From: Sphingopyxis sp. H053
GTDB taxonomy: Bacteria; Pseudomonadota; Alphaproteobacteria; Sphingomonadales; Sphingomonadaceae
Assembly: GCF_001468225.1 (NCBI RefSeq)
Contig: NZ_LNRU01000004.1
Coordinates: 395,477 to 459,476 of the forward strand
Reading direction: 5' to 3'
DNA length: 64,000 nucleotides
Shown: piece by piece, positions 55,812 through 64,000 of the stretch
How positions within the stretch are numbered: the first letter of the stretch is position 1
Layout: each line of letters opens with the position of its first letter
Notes under the pieces: model-generated
Told to the model about the DNA's origin: nothing
What the model saw: only the letters and a program-made list of their open reading frames with translations
Databases searched by the model: none
Made by a program: the position numbers and the translations under genes

Positions 55812-56423
55812 TCAGCCGGGATAGGGTGCCTGCTTGAGCAATCTTGCAAGATGCGCCGCGTTGGCGGCGACCATTTTCGCGGTTTCGGTCACCTTGCGCG
55901 GGCGATGCTCGAGATCTTTGAAGTCGGTCGATCCCATCGCCTCGCCGACCCAATAGCAGGCGGCGACCGCGGGGATCGTCCAGCCGACATCGTTCAGCGC
56001 CTGGAAGATTTGCGCCGAGACATTGTGCGCGCCGTCCTCATTGCCGACGATCGCCGCGACCGCGACCTTCGAATAGCTCGGCATGCGGCCCTGATCGCCG
56101 GTTTCCGACAGGAAGGCGTCCATGCGCTCCATCACGAGCTTGGCGACGCTCGACGCCTGCCCCATCCAGATCGGGGTGCCGAAGATCAAGATATCGGCGG
56201 CAAGGATCTGCTCGCGAATTTTCGGCCAGTCGTCGTCTGGCCCCTGGTTTGAGGTCACGCCCCATTTGACGTTGTGCGCGGCGATCCGGATCGGGTCGGC
56301 GACCGTCACGTCCAGCGCGGCGAAATGTTCGGCGAGCACCGCGATCATTGCGTCGGTCGAACTGGCTCGGCCCTTGGCCGAAAGCGAGCAGTTGATGGCG
56401 GCGGCAGTCAGGGGAGCAGGCAT
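55812..56423 (-). CDS. Flavodoxin family / NAD(P)H-dependent oxidoreductase
   Basis: A 203-residue flavodoxin-fold protein: INCSLSAKGRASSTDAMI occupies the phosphate-binding loop, ILIFGTPIWMGQASSVAKLVMERMDAFL the flavin contact, and AVAAIVGNEDGAHNVSAQIFQAL the third loop. It probably binds FMN and reduces quinones or similar acceptors. In several genomes relatives are annotated simply as flavodoxin family. ATG 56423. Confidence 0.85.
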   Translation of the reverse strand: MPAPLTAAAINCSLSAKGRASSTDAMIAVLAEHFAALDVTVADPIRIAAHNVKWGVTSNQGPDDDWPKIREQILAADILIFGTPIWMGQASSVAKLVMERMDAFLSETGDQGRMPSYSKVAVAAIVGNEDGAHNVSAQIFQALNDVGWTIPAVAACYWVGEAMGSTDFKDLEHRPRKVTETAKMVAANAAHLARLLKQAPYPG

Positions 56424-56475
56424 GTCATTTCCTTGCGGGCTGGCACCCCCCGCAAGGAAATAGCCGGGAACCCGC

Positions 56476-57960
56476 TCAGGTTCCGGGGCGGACCATGAAA
56501 ATATCGCCGCCGATGCTGATGAGGAAGAGGTTGCCCGCGCTGTCCTCGCCGAACGAGGCGATCGAATTCAGCGTCCCGGCGTCGGGTGCAAAATCCTCGT
56601 TCCGCCGCGCGAAGCGCGAGGAGGCGAGCGTCTGGCCGGGGACGAGGCTGGCGAAAGGCACCGACCAGATATTGCCCGAGACGAAATCGGCGAAGACATA
56701 TTGACCCTGCAAGGACGTCACCGGGCCGCGATAGACATAGCCGCCGGTGATCGAATTGCCCTGCCGCGGACCGCTGCCATGGCCATATTCGGCGACCGGG
56801 TCGGTGAGCCCGCCGGGTGCCGTGCCGGTGAAAGGCTGGGTCCCTTCCTTGAAGCGCCAGCCGAAGTTCAGCCCCGGCGCGGTGGTCGTCACCAGGTCGA
56901 TTTCTTCGACCGCGCCTTGCCCAACGTCGCCGATGATCAGCGCCGAGCCCGAGAAGGAGGTACGGAACGGATTGCGGAGGCCAAGTGCATAGACGTACGG
57001 ATCGCCACCCCCGCCGATATAGGGGTTGCCGGGCGCCGGGGTGAAAAAGGTCGGCGACGCACCCGCATAGGGATCTTCGACGACCCTGATCCGCAATATC
57101 TTGCCGAGCCGTGAATTGGGGTTCTGGGCATTGTTGCCGGGATCGCCCGCGCCGCCGCCGTCGCCCACCCCGACATAGAGAAAGCCGTCGGGACCGAAGA
57201 CCATCGAACCGCCATTATGATTATTCGCGCCGGGATGCGGTATCGTGAGTCTCGCCAATATTTGCGGTGTTCCGGAGAGGGTTCCATATTCGCGAATCTC
57301 GATATCGCCCGCGGCATTGGTGCAATAGATCATGAAGCGATCGGAATTCGCCGGATTCGGTAGCAGCGCCATGCTCAGCAATCCGCGCTCTCCGTCGATC
57401 GAGAGATCGCCGACCGTGAAGCGCAATGTCTTCACGCCGGTCGAGGGATTCAGGCGATAGACCCTGCCGGCCTTTTCCAGCACATAGACGTCGCTGCTGC
57501 CCGGAATGCCGAGAACATAGGTTGGCTGGCTGAAACCGGTGCCGACGCGCGCGACAGCGATGCCCTCGCGGCTGTTGGTGACGGTGATGTTGACCGTTTG
57601 CGTCGCACTGGCGCTGGCGTCGCTGACGCGGAGCTGGACCGTATAGACATTGTCGCCATTGGCATCGCCGGGCAGGTCGTAATCGGGCGCGCTGTTGAAG
57701 CGCAGTGCGCCGGCGGCCGTGATTGAAAACAGCGCCGCGTCAGCGCCGCCGTCGATCGCAAAGGTCAGCGCGTCGCCGTTGGGATCGCTCGCGGTCGCCT
57801 GATAGGCGGCGGCGGTATTTTCGGTCACGCTGGCGGTCTGGAGCGAGGTGAAAGTCGGCGGGACGTTCGCAGCAGGCGGGGTGCCGCCGCCGCCACTTCC
57901 GCCGCCGCCGCACGAGGCCAGGATCAAGGGGGTGAGGGCAGCAAGGACGCGCATCCGCAT
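56476..57960 (-). CDS. Lipoprotein PQQ-type sugar (sorbosone) dehydrogenase with cadherin-like domain
   Basis: A 494-residue protein: lipoprotein signal with lipobox LASC, a Gly-rich linker, a cadherin-like beta-sandwich (about residues 35-130: DPNGDALTFAIDGG; DYDLPGDANGDNVYTVQLRVSDASASATQTVNITVTN), and a six-bladed soluble glucose/sorbosone dehydrogenase propeller (GERGLLSMALLP; NHNGGSMVFGPDGFLYVGVGDGGGAGDP; RNPFRTSF; GLNFGWRFKEG). The His and Arg of the PQQ site in related enzymes (NHNGG; LRNPFR) are present. The sugar is unknown. The ATG at 57960 places the lipobox properly; open sequence upstream is shadow of the next gene. Confidence 0.88.
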   Translation of the reverse strand: MRMRVLAALTPLILASCGGGGSGGGGTPPAANVPPTFTSLQTASVTENTAAAYQATASDPNGDALTFAIDGGADAALFSITAAGALRFNSAPDYDLPGDANGDNVYTVQLRVSDASASATQTVNITVTNSREGIAVARVGTGFSQPTYVLGIPGSSDVYVLEKAGRVYRLNPSTGVKTLRFTVGDLSIDGERGLLSMALLPNPANSDRFMIYCTNAAGDIEIREYGTLSGTPQILARLTIPHPGANNHNGGSMVFGPDGFLYVGVGDGGGAGDPGNNAQNPNSRLGKILRIRVVEDPYAGASPTFFTPAPGNPYIGGGGDPYVYALGLRNPFRTSFSGSALIIGDVGQGAVEEIDLVTTTAPGLNFGWRFKEGTQPFTGTAPGGLTDPVAEYGHGSGPRQGNSITGGYVYRGPVTSLQGQYVFADFVSGNIWSVPFASLVPGQTLASSRFARRNEDFAPDAGTLNSIASFGEDSAGNLFLISIGGDIFMVRPGT

Positions 57961-58064
57961 GGCAAATAGCCTTTCGCGATTGAGCCCACCCAAAATGCAA
58001 CCTGCCATTCGCCGGCGGCGACCACAAGTCCGCCGGTTTTCAATATTGTTGGAACGCTGCCGCC

Positions 58065-58583
58065 TCAGGCGGGTTCTTTGACCTCTTCGAAATCGTCGAG
58101 CTTGTCGAGCGCGTCGCGGGCGATCTTCTGCAGCGCGGAACGGTTGACCATAAGTCCTTTCGACCCATGTCCCGTCAGATCGTCGATCGTGAAGGCGACT
58201 TTGGTGCGATCGGGCGCCATTTCGTCGAACGTGAATTTCAGCCCCGTCGTCAGCGCCCCGTCGTCGACGCTGTAGATCAGATGCGCTTCGCGCGGGATTT
58301 CCATCGCGACCGCAATTTTTACCTTTTGCGCATCGGGCCGCTCGTCGGGCACCATTTGTTCGAACCCGGGCTCGCCCTTTTGCACGACAAGTTCGTAGAG
58401 GCGCGTCGACCCGCCGTTGGTGACGAGCGGCAGGCCGGTGAAGGCGCTGTCGTTGCCGAACATCTTGGCGAACACCTGTTCGCGCGGCGCCGCGACGGTC
58501 CGCGTCTGGTTCACCAGTTCGGCCATCTTGCCGCAGCCGGTCGCCAGCAGCATCGCGGCAATCGGAATTATCATGCGAAACAT
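58065..58583 (-). CDS. Hypothetical lipoprotein
   Basis: A 172-residue protein with signal MFRMIIPIAAMLLATGCGKM (lipobox ATGC). The mature part has alternating strands and a C-terminal helix (SALQKIARDALDKLDDFEEV), reminiscent of an SRPBCC-like fold (TVAAPREQVFAKMFG; LKFTFDEMAPDRTKVAFTI), but this is only a shape impression. It is about 100 bp upstream of the sorbosone-dehydrogenase-like gene on the same strand. Confidence 0.75.
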   Translation of the reverse strand: MFRMIIPIAAMLLATGCGKMAELVNQTRTVAAPREQVFAKMFGNDSAFTGLPLVTNGGSTRLYELVVQKGEPGFEQMVPDERPDAQKVKIAVAMEIPREAHLIYSVDDGALTTGLKFTFDEMAPDRTKVAFTIDDLTGHGSKGLMVNRSALQKIARDALDKLDDFEEVKEPA

Positions 58584-58663
58584 CGAGCATTTCCCCCGGA
58601 AAAGACAGGCCTCCTCTTAGCACGCACGGCTTACCAAAGCGTAATCGCGAAGGATTGAGGGCT

Positions 58664-58712
58664 GTAAAGAATGTTTGACAGCTCAGCTGGTGTTATGTAA
58701 AGAACTCTTTAC
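58664..58712. promoter_or_regulatory. GTAAAG half-sites and inverted repeat upstream of xre gene
   Basis: GTAAAG-AACT-CTTTAC (58697-58712) is an inverted repeat 17 bp upstream of the XRE start, and a further GTAAAG half-site is at 58664-58669. A TTGACA (58675-58680) could be the -35 box. Likely operator of the adjacent HTH protein. Confidence 0.55.
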
Positions 58713-58729
58713 AGGAGGGGCGTCGGCTG

Positions 58730-58942
58730 TTGGAAAATCGGGTTCGCGAATATCGGGAGAAGGCGGCGTGGAGCCAGGGCGAACTGGCCCGCCGGCTCGG
58801 CGTGTCGCGTCAGACGATCAATGCGGTCGAAACCGACAAATACGACCCCAGCCTGCCGCTCGCGCTTCGCATGGCCCGCCTGTTTGGGCTCGAGGTGCGC
58901 GAACTGTTTATCGATCATTGGACACCGGAGATTGAAGGATGA
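58730..58942 (+). CDS. Short XRE family helix-turn-helix regulator
   Basis: A 70-residue protein that is almost only a Cro/C1-type HTH: VREYREKAAWSQGELARRLGVSRQTINAVETDKYDPSLPLALRMARLFGLEVRELF. Such short regulators typically precede a membrane protein gene. The start is a TTG at 58730 with AGGAGGGG about 10 nt upstream. Its stop overlaps the next gene by 4 nt (ATGA), so both are made together and probably autoregulated through the GTAAAG sites. Confidence 0.9.
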   Translation: MENRVREYREKAAWSQGELARRLGVSRQTINAVETDKYDPSLPLALRMARLFGLEVRELFIDHWTPEIEG

Positions 58943-59598
58943 ACAGCATGACCGAGAACCAGCCCGCAACGTGGAAACGATCGGCGATGCGGATGCTGGT
59001 TGGTGCATTCATTGGCGGCGCCGCGATGGCGGCCCTGCTGGCCGCTGCAGGATCGGACCTGCTCGATGCGATGGGGCCCTCGCGCCTCGCGCTGGGCGCC
59101 GTGGGCGTCGTCTATGCGCTGATGGCCGCGCTCGTCAGCTTCGGCCTCGCAGCACCGCGAGCCGGCGCGGCCTTGCTGAATGTCGGCGACGCCGACGAAC
59201 TGCGCGACGAACGGCGGGGTATGATCCGATCGACCGTGACGATGGCGGCGATCGGCTTGGTGCTCGTCTTGCTGGCGCTGGCGCGCGGCCCCGGTTTCGC
59301 TGCCGGACCTGTCCCGCCCGGCGTCGCCATGGGTTTGTTGCTGATTGCCTTCTCCGGCGGCGCGATTGCATCGTGGCGCTGGCGGAACGATTTCGACGAA
59401 TTGAATCACCAGCTGGGACTCGAAGGCTGCTTCTGGGCGTTTTGCCTCAGCTGGGCGCTGCTCACTATGTGGGCGGCCGCCGATTTTCTCGGCTGGGGCG
59501 TAACGCTGACCCCGATCGACGTCGTCTCGACGCTCGCAGCGATGATGCTCCTTGGCGCGTTCGTTGCGATCGGGCGGCGCGGTATGATGACGCGCTGA
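58939..59598 (+). CDS. Hypothetical integral membrane protein
   Basis: A 219-residue protein with about six membrane helices. A soluble central stretch NVGDADELRDERRGMIRS recalls the DUF2178-type partners of short XRE regulators (conserved ..DER...), which supports but does not prove that family. Function is unknown. It overlaps the XRE gene by 4 nt and ends just before the glnA terminator. Confidence 0.78.
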   Translation: MNSMTENQPATWKRSAMRMLVGAFIGGAAMAALLAAAGSDLLDAMGPSRLALGAVGVVYALMAALVSFGLAAPRAGAALLNVGDADELRDERRGMIRSTVTMAAIGLVLVLLALARGPGFAAGPVPPGVAMGLLLIAFSGGAIASWRWRNDFDELNHQLGLEGCFWAFCLSWALLTMWAAADFLGWGVTLTPIDVVSTLAAMMLLGAFVAIGRRGMMTR

Positions 59599-59602
59599 TA
59601 CG

Positions 59603-59637
59603 AAAAAGGGCGCCCGGTTCCCCCGAACCGGACGCCC
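59603..59637 (-). terminator. Rho-independent terminator after glnA
   Basis: GGGCGCCCGGTTC (59608-59620) and GAACCGGACGCCC (59625-59637) form a 13-bp stem with one mismatch; on the minus strand it is followed by TTTTT (59603-59607). It serves glnA and probably the converging membrane protein gene. Confidence 0.88.
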
Positions 59638-59663
59638 TCCTTAGCGTTGCTGAGCCGTAAGGA

Positions 59664-61076
59664 TCAGGCGCTGTAGTACATGTCGAACTCGACCGGGCTC
59701 GGGGTCTGTTCGAAACGATAGACTTCGTCCCACTTCAGCTCGACATAGGCTTCGATCTGATCCTTCGAGAACACGTCGCCCTTGAGCAGGAAGTCATGGT
59801 CGGCGAGCAGGCTGTCGAGCGCTTCGCGCAAGGATGCGCAGACGGTCGGGACTTCGCTCAGTTCCTCGGGCGGCAGGTCGTACAGATTCTTGTCCATCGG
59901 GTCGCCCGGGTGGATCTTGTTCTGGATGCCGTCGAGGCCCGCCATCAGCAGCGCCGAATAGCAGAGATAGGGGTTCGCCATCGCGTCGGGGAAGCGGAAC
60001 TCGACGCGCTTCGACTTGGCGCCCGCGCCGTACGGAATGCGGCACGAGGCCGAACGGTTGCGGCTCGAATAAGCGAGCAGCACCGGGGCTTCGAAGCCGG
60101 GGACGAGGCGCTTGTAGCTGTTCGTCGTCGGGTTGGTGAAGGCGTTCAATGCCTTGGCGTGCTTGACGACGCCGCCGATGAAATAGAGGCACATGTCCGA
60201 AAGGCCGGCATAGCCGTTGCCGGCGAAGAGCGGCTTGCCCTTTTCCCAGATCGAGATGTGGGTGTGCATGCCGCTGCCGTTATCGTCCTTGATCGGCTTC
60301 GGCATGAAGGTCGCGGTCTTGCCGTAAGCATGCGCGACCTGGTGCACGACATATTTGTAGATCTGCATGCGGTCGGCGGTTTCGGTCAGCGTGCCGAAGG
60401 TCAGGCCAAGCTCGTGCTGCGCCGCGGCGACTTCATGGTGATGCTTGTCGCACGGCAGGCCGAGTTCGAGCATGGTCGAGACCATTTCGGCGCGGATGTC
60501 GACGGCGCTGTCGACCGGCGCGACGGGGAAATAACCGCCCTTGGCGCGCGGACGGTGCGCGAGGTTGCCGCCCTCATAGCTGCGGCCGGTGTTCGTCGGC
60601 AGTTCGATATCGTCGATCTCGAAGCCCGACTTGTTATAGCCGGTTTCGAAACGCACGTCGTCGAACATGAAGAATTCGGCTTCGGGGCCGACATAGACGG
60701 TGTCGCCGATGCCGGTCGAGGCGACATAGGCCTCGGCGCGCTTCGCGGTCGTGCGCGGGTCGCGGGCATAGCCTTCGCCGGTCGACGGCTCGACGATGTC
60801 GCAGAAGATCACAAGCATCGGGGTGGCCGAGAAGGGATCGTCATAGACGGCGTCGAGATCGGGCTTCAGGATCATGTCCGACTCGTTGATCGCCTTCCAG
60901 CCTTCGATCGACGAGCCGTCGAACATCAGGCCGTCTTCGAGTTCGTCCTCGCCGAGGACCGAGGCGACCATCGTCAAATGCTGCCACTTGCCCTTGGGGT
61001 CGGTGAAGCGCAGGTCGACCCACTCGATGTCGTTTTCCTTGATCCGCGCGATGATATCCTTGGGCTTCGTAGCCAT
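59664..61076 (-). CDS. glnA: Glutamine synthetase, type I
   Basis: GlnA makes glutamine from glutamate and ammonia. The 470-residue product has the type I landmarks: [45 protein letters not shown], and the adenylylation site Tyr399 in [10 protein letters not shown], so GlnE-type control is expected. It lies 71 bp downstream of glnB on the same strand, the usual glnB-glnA operon. ATG 61076. Confidence 0.98.
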   Translation of the reverse strand: MATKPKDIIARIKENDIEWVDLRFTDPKGKWQHLTMVASVLGEDELEDGLMFDGSSIEGWKAINESDMILKPDLDAVYDDPFSATPMLVIFCDIVEPSTGEGYARDPRTTAKRAEAYVASTGIGDTVYVGPEAEFFMFDDVRFETGYNKSGFEIDDIELPTNTGRSYEGGNLAHRPRAKGGYFPVAPVDSAVDIRAEMVSTMLELGLPCDKHHHEVAAAQHELGLTFGTLTETADRMQIYKYVVHQVAHAYGKTATFMPKPIKDDNGSGMHTHISIWEKGKPLFAGNGYAGLSDMCLYFIGGVVKHAKALNAFTNPTTNSYKRLVPGFEAPVLLAYSSRNRSASCRIPYGAGAKSKRVEFRFPDAMANPYLCYSALLMAGLDGIQNKIHPGDPMDKNLYDLPPEELSEVPTVCASLREALDSLLADHDFLLKGDVFSKDQIEAYVELKWDEVYRFEQTPSPVEFDMYYSA

Positions 61077-61147
61077 CGTCTATGCTTCCTTCTTGCGAAA
61101 TGGTCCGGCGTGCCGGGGATTGTTGAGGGTATGAAAAGTGCGAAAGA

Positions 61148-61537
<390 letters not shown>

Positions 61538-61652
61538 TCAGGCGTGCCTGGTCCGGTCTGCCGTCGAGTCGGTGCGATGTCCCGCCATCTTGCACCAATC
61601 AAAAGCCGTGCCAATTGGCGAATCGCGGGGTTCTGGTAAGAAATTTGAAACG

Positions 61653-61693
61653 AAAGAACGCCGCTGCCCAAGGGGTGGGCAACGGCGTTCTTT
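61653..61693 (-). terminator. Rho-independent terminator after PQQ-dehydrogenase
   Basis: AAAGAACGCCG (61653-61663) pairs with CGGCGTTCTTT (61683-61693), with an inner TGCCC/GGGCA stem. On the minus strand it follows the dehydrogenase stop (61715) and leads into TTTCGTTTC. Confidence 0.85.
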
Positions 61694-61714
61694 GACTGCC
61701 CAATTTTTGAGCAG

Positions 61715-63901
61715 TCAGCGTCCCATCGGGGCCGAGGCGTCGGCGAGATTGGCCTTGGTCCAGTTCGACCGGTCGATGACATAGGCGCGTAGCGCCTCGA
61801 CATCGGCGGGCGTGAGCACCCTGGCGAAGCTCACCATGCCGCGGTCCTTGAGCGCGCCGTCAATGATCACCGACTTCCACGCATCGGCGTTGGCGAGCGT
61901 GGCCGAGACACGGAGGTCAGGGGTGAAGCCGTTGCCGATCGCGCTGTCGCCGTGACAGACGATGCAATAGCGGCCGAAATGCGCCTTGCCCGCCGCAACC
62001 TGCGCGGGCGTGCCGAACTGCGGCGGCGGATTCCACGCGAGCGCCGCCGCGGCCGGCGGGGCAGGGAGCTTCACCGTGCCGCCGATCTTCATTACGACGA
62101 GGCGCGGGATATTGGGGACCTTGCGCGTCACGCCGCCCGCAACCCCGGCGACGAGCGGGAAGGCGCCGCCCTTGCTCGTCTGGAAGGCGACATATTGGAC
62201 GCCGCCGGCGCGGAAGGTCGACGGCGCACTGACGATCCCCGACTGCATGTCGAGATCGAGCAATTGCCTGCCGGTGTCGGCGGCATAGGCGCGGAAGCGC
62301 CCGGTGCTTGTGCCCTGGAAGACGAGATTGCCCGCGGTCGTCATCGTGCCGCCGTTCCACGCCGCGGGATGGTCGACCGCCCACGCGACCTTGCCGGTGC
62401 GCGGGTCGAAGGCGACGAGGCGGCCGGTCGTGGCGGCGACCGCGGCGCGATACGCCGCCTTGTCGTCGGGCATCATCGTCGCGGTCAGCGACGAACCGAT
62501 ATTGAAGCCGACGACCTTGCGCTTGTCGAGCTCGGTCATGTCGGCGAGATAGCCTTGCGGGATCTGCTGCGCAGGGATGTAGACGAGGCCCGTCGCCGGA
62601 TTATAGCTCATCGGGTGCCAGTTATGCGCGCCGAGCGCGCCGGGGATCGCGATGAAGGGCTTACCCGTCTTGTAGAAGCGCGCCTCGGGATTTTCGATCG
62701 GGCGGCCGGTGGCCATGTCGTAGCCCGTCGCCCAGTTGATCCCGTCGACGAAGGGCTTGGCGTCGATCAGCTTGCCGTTGTTGCGGTCGATCGTAAAGAA
62801 AAAGCCGTTCTTCGGCGCGTGGTAGAGCACCTTGACCGGTTTGCCGTTCACCGCCTGCTCGGCGAGGATGATCGGCTGGGTCGCGGTATAATCCCACGTT
62901 TCGGCCGGGGTTTCCTGATAGTGCCACTTATATTTGCCGGTCGTGGCATCGAGCGCGACGACCGACGAGAGGAACCAGTTGTCGCCCTCGCCATTCGAAC
63001 GCGTGCCATGGTTCCAAGGATTGCCGTTGCCAACGCCGAGGTAGATCTGGTCGAGATCCTTGTCGTAAACGATCGCGTCCCACACGGTGCCGCCGCCGCC
63101 CGAGGTCTGCCATTCGCCCTTGTCGGACCAGGTCGCATTGCCCTTGCTCGCGAAAATGTCGTCCGATGCGGCGCCATCCTTCGCCTTCGTCGGATTCGGC
63201 GCGGTGTAGAAGCGCCAGCGTTCCTTGCCGGTGTCGGCGTCATAGGCGGTGACATAACCGCGTACGCCGAACTCGGCGCCGCCGTTGCCGATCAGCACCA
63301 TATCCTTCACGACGCGCGGCGCGCCGGTGATCGTATAGGGTTTCGACGCGTCAAAGGTCTGCGTCGACCACAGCTCCTTGCCTGTCTTCTTGTCGAGCGC
63401 GATCAGGCGGCCGTCGAGCGCGCCGACATACAGCTTGTCGCCCCACACGGCGACGCCGCGGTTGACGACGTCGCAGCAGGCCGAAACCGCGCGCTCGCCG
63501 GGGACCTTGGGATCGAATTTCCACAAGGACTTGCCGGTCGCGGCGTCCCAGGCGGATACCTTCGACCAGGCGTGGGTGACATACATCACGCCGTCGACGA
63601 CGACCGGGGTTGCTTCCTGTCCGCGCGCATCCTCGAGGTCGGCGGTCCACGCGATGCCGAGCTCGCCCACATTCTTGTCGTTGATATCGGTCAGCGGGCT
63701 GAAGCGTTGCTCGTCGTAGCTGAAGCCGATCGCGCCCCAGTTATCGCCGTTGCCGCCGGTCTTGAGCAGGGTCTCGCTGGCCTTTTCGGCGTCGTCGAGC
63801 GATCCGCCGCCTGAGATGCTGTCGTTCTTCGATGCGTTGCATGAAGCCAATGCCAGTGCCGCGCAGCCCAGCAGCGCGGCCGTCCAGACCCGTTTCGCCA
63901 T
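61715..63901 (-). CDS. PQQ-dependent alcohol dehydrogenase with C-terminal haem c (quinohaemoprotein)
   Basis: A 728-residue enzyme: an eight-bladed PQQ propeller (residues ~60-600) and a cytochrome c domain with C646-I-V-C649-H650. The adjacent-Cys disulfide is in SACCDVVNR, the metal ligands in GGAEFGVRG and GNGNPWNHG, and the catalytic Asp337 in TWDYTATQP. Two residues after it stands Thr, not the Asp of lanthanide-dependent enzymes, so Ca2+ is predicted. The signal MAKRVWTAALLGCAALALASCNAS ends in a lipobox, implying a lipid-anchored form. The ATG at 63901 gives this signal. No cytochrome partner gene is adjacent. Confidence 0.92.
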   Translation of the reverse strand: MAKRVWTAALLGCAALALASCNASKNDSISGGGSLDDAEKASETLLKTGGNGDNWGAIGFSYDEQRFSPLTDINDKNVGELGIAWTADLEDARGQEATPVVVDGVMYVTHAWSKVSAWDAATGKSLWKFDPKVPGERAVSACCDVVNRGVAVWGDKLYVGALDGRLIALDKKTGKELWSTQTFDASKPYTITGAPRVVKDMVLIGNGGAEFGVRGYVTAYDADTGKERWRFYTAPNPTKAKDGAASDDIFASKGNATWSDKGEWQTSGGGGTVWDAIVYDKDLDQIYLGVGNGNPWNHGTRSNGEGDNWFLSSVVALDATTGKYKWHYQETPAETWDYTATQPIILAEQAVNGKPVKVLYHAPKNGFFFTIDRNNGKLIDAKPFVDGINWATGYDMATGRPIENPEARFYKTGKPFIAIPGALGAHNWHPMSYNPATGLVYIPAQQIPQGYLADMTELDKRKVVGFNIGSSLTATMMPDDKAAYRAAVAATTGRLVAFDPRTGKVAWAVDHPAAWNGGTMTTAGNLVFQGTSTGRFRAYAADTGRQLLDLDMQSGIVSAPSTFRAGGVQYVAFQTSKGGAFPLVAGVAGGVTRKVPNIPRLVVMKIGGTVKLPAPPAAAALAWNPPPQFGTPAQVAAGKAHFGRYCIVCHGDSAIGNGFTPDLRVSATLANADAWKSVIIDGALKDRGMVSFARVLTPADVEALRAYVIDRSNWTKANLADASAPMGR

Positions 63902-63929
63902 CCCTTGCTCTCCCGTTCGACGCCTATCG

Positions 63930-63945
63930 TTGACGTTAACGTCAA
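63930..63945. promoter_or_regulatory. Perfect 16-bp palindrome upstream of PQQ dehydrogenase
   Basis: TTGACGTTAACGTCAA is fully self-complementary and lies 28 bp before the dehydrogenase start. It is probably a repressor or activator operator; the cognate regulator is not in the window. Confidence 0.65.
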
Positions 63946-64000
63946 GACTGCGCGCGAAGGCGCACGGGTGCAAGCGGGAAAATGGGGGGTGGGGGGAGGG

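Noticed and set aside
58730..59598. Toxin-antitoxin system
   Set aside because: The partner is a six-helix membrane protein without toxin features; an autoregulated XRE-membrane protein pair fits better.
61715..63901. Lanthanide-dependent (XoxF/ExaF) assignment for the PQQ dehydrogenase
   Set aside because: The diagnostic extra Asp two residues after the catalytic Asp is Thr here (WDYTA).

Overview
The window is a continuous, GC-rich (roughly two-thirds GC by eye) chromosomal segment of an alphaproteobacterium. The best fit is the Sphingomonadales, probably close to Sphingopyxis. This is inferred from gene content and order: the alphaproteobacterial ahcY-divL-tsaE-amgK-murU-addB-addA-trxA cluster, large Caulobacter-type TonB-dependent receptors, a maltodextrin locus like Caulobacter malA/malY/malI, and frequent hairpin repeats between genes. 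No rRNA, tRNA, CRISPR, prophage or transposase was seen. Coding density is high, and only the 5' leader region of ahcY (about 400 bp) and the gap upstream of the maltodextrin receptor (about 320 bp) exceed 300 bp without a gene.

Region 1 (1-6.8 kb): the N-terminal part of an Ada-like DNA repair regulator at the window edge, an SRPBCC protein, trmD-rplS with a clear terminator, a DUF1287 protein, asd, ddaH, a DUF2238 membrane protein, a lipoprotein and a GFA/CENP-V-type protein. Region 2 (6.8-20 kb): a marR-emrA-emrB efflux operon with a palindromic operator candidate, a DsbA-like isomerase, an alpha/beta hydrolase, an ACE-type M2 peptidase, an arsR/AHSA1 divergent pair, a sulfotransferase, an hxlR/SDR divergent pair, amn, a Prx5-type peroxiredoxin, yqgE and a TPR protein.

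Region 3 (20-33.4 kb): ahcY, then divL (Tyr instead of the phospho-accepting His), tsaE, amgK, murU, addB, addA and trxA, mostly joined by 1-16 nt overlaps. It combines the methyl cycle, cell-cycle signalling, tRNA modification, peptidoglycan recycling and recombinational repair.

Region 4 (33.5-51.3 kb) is the most coherent accessory region. A TetR gene faces a TonB receptor-sulfatase operon. It is followed by a maltodextrin utilisation locus: malY-like inner-membrane transporter, LacI-type regulator, malA-like TonB receptor, a flavin-dependent halogenase-family gene, GH13 amylase, GH13 alpha-glucosidase and GH97 alpha-glucosidase. Two nearly identical 12-bp sites (GTATACGAATAC and GTATACGTATAC) lie upstream of malY and between malI and malA, so the LacI protein probably controls both arms. 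The likely flow is outer-membrane uptake, periplasmic cleavage by amylase and GH97, inner-membrane import by MalY and cytosolic hydrolysis by the second GH13. The embedded halogenase is the least explained member.

Region 5 (51.4-64 kb): argJ, an aldehyde dehydrogenase, an M20 peptidase, a flavodoxin-like protein, a lipoprotein sorbosone-dehydrogenase-like protein, a small lipoprotein, an XRE regulator-membrane protein pair, glnB-glnA, and a lipoprotein PQQ/haem c alcohol dehydrogenase preceded by a perfect 16-bp palindrome.
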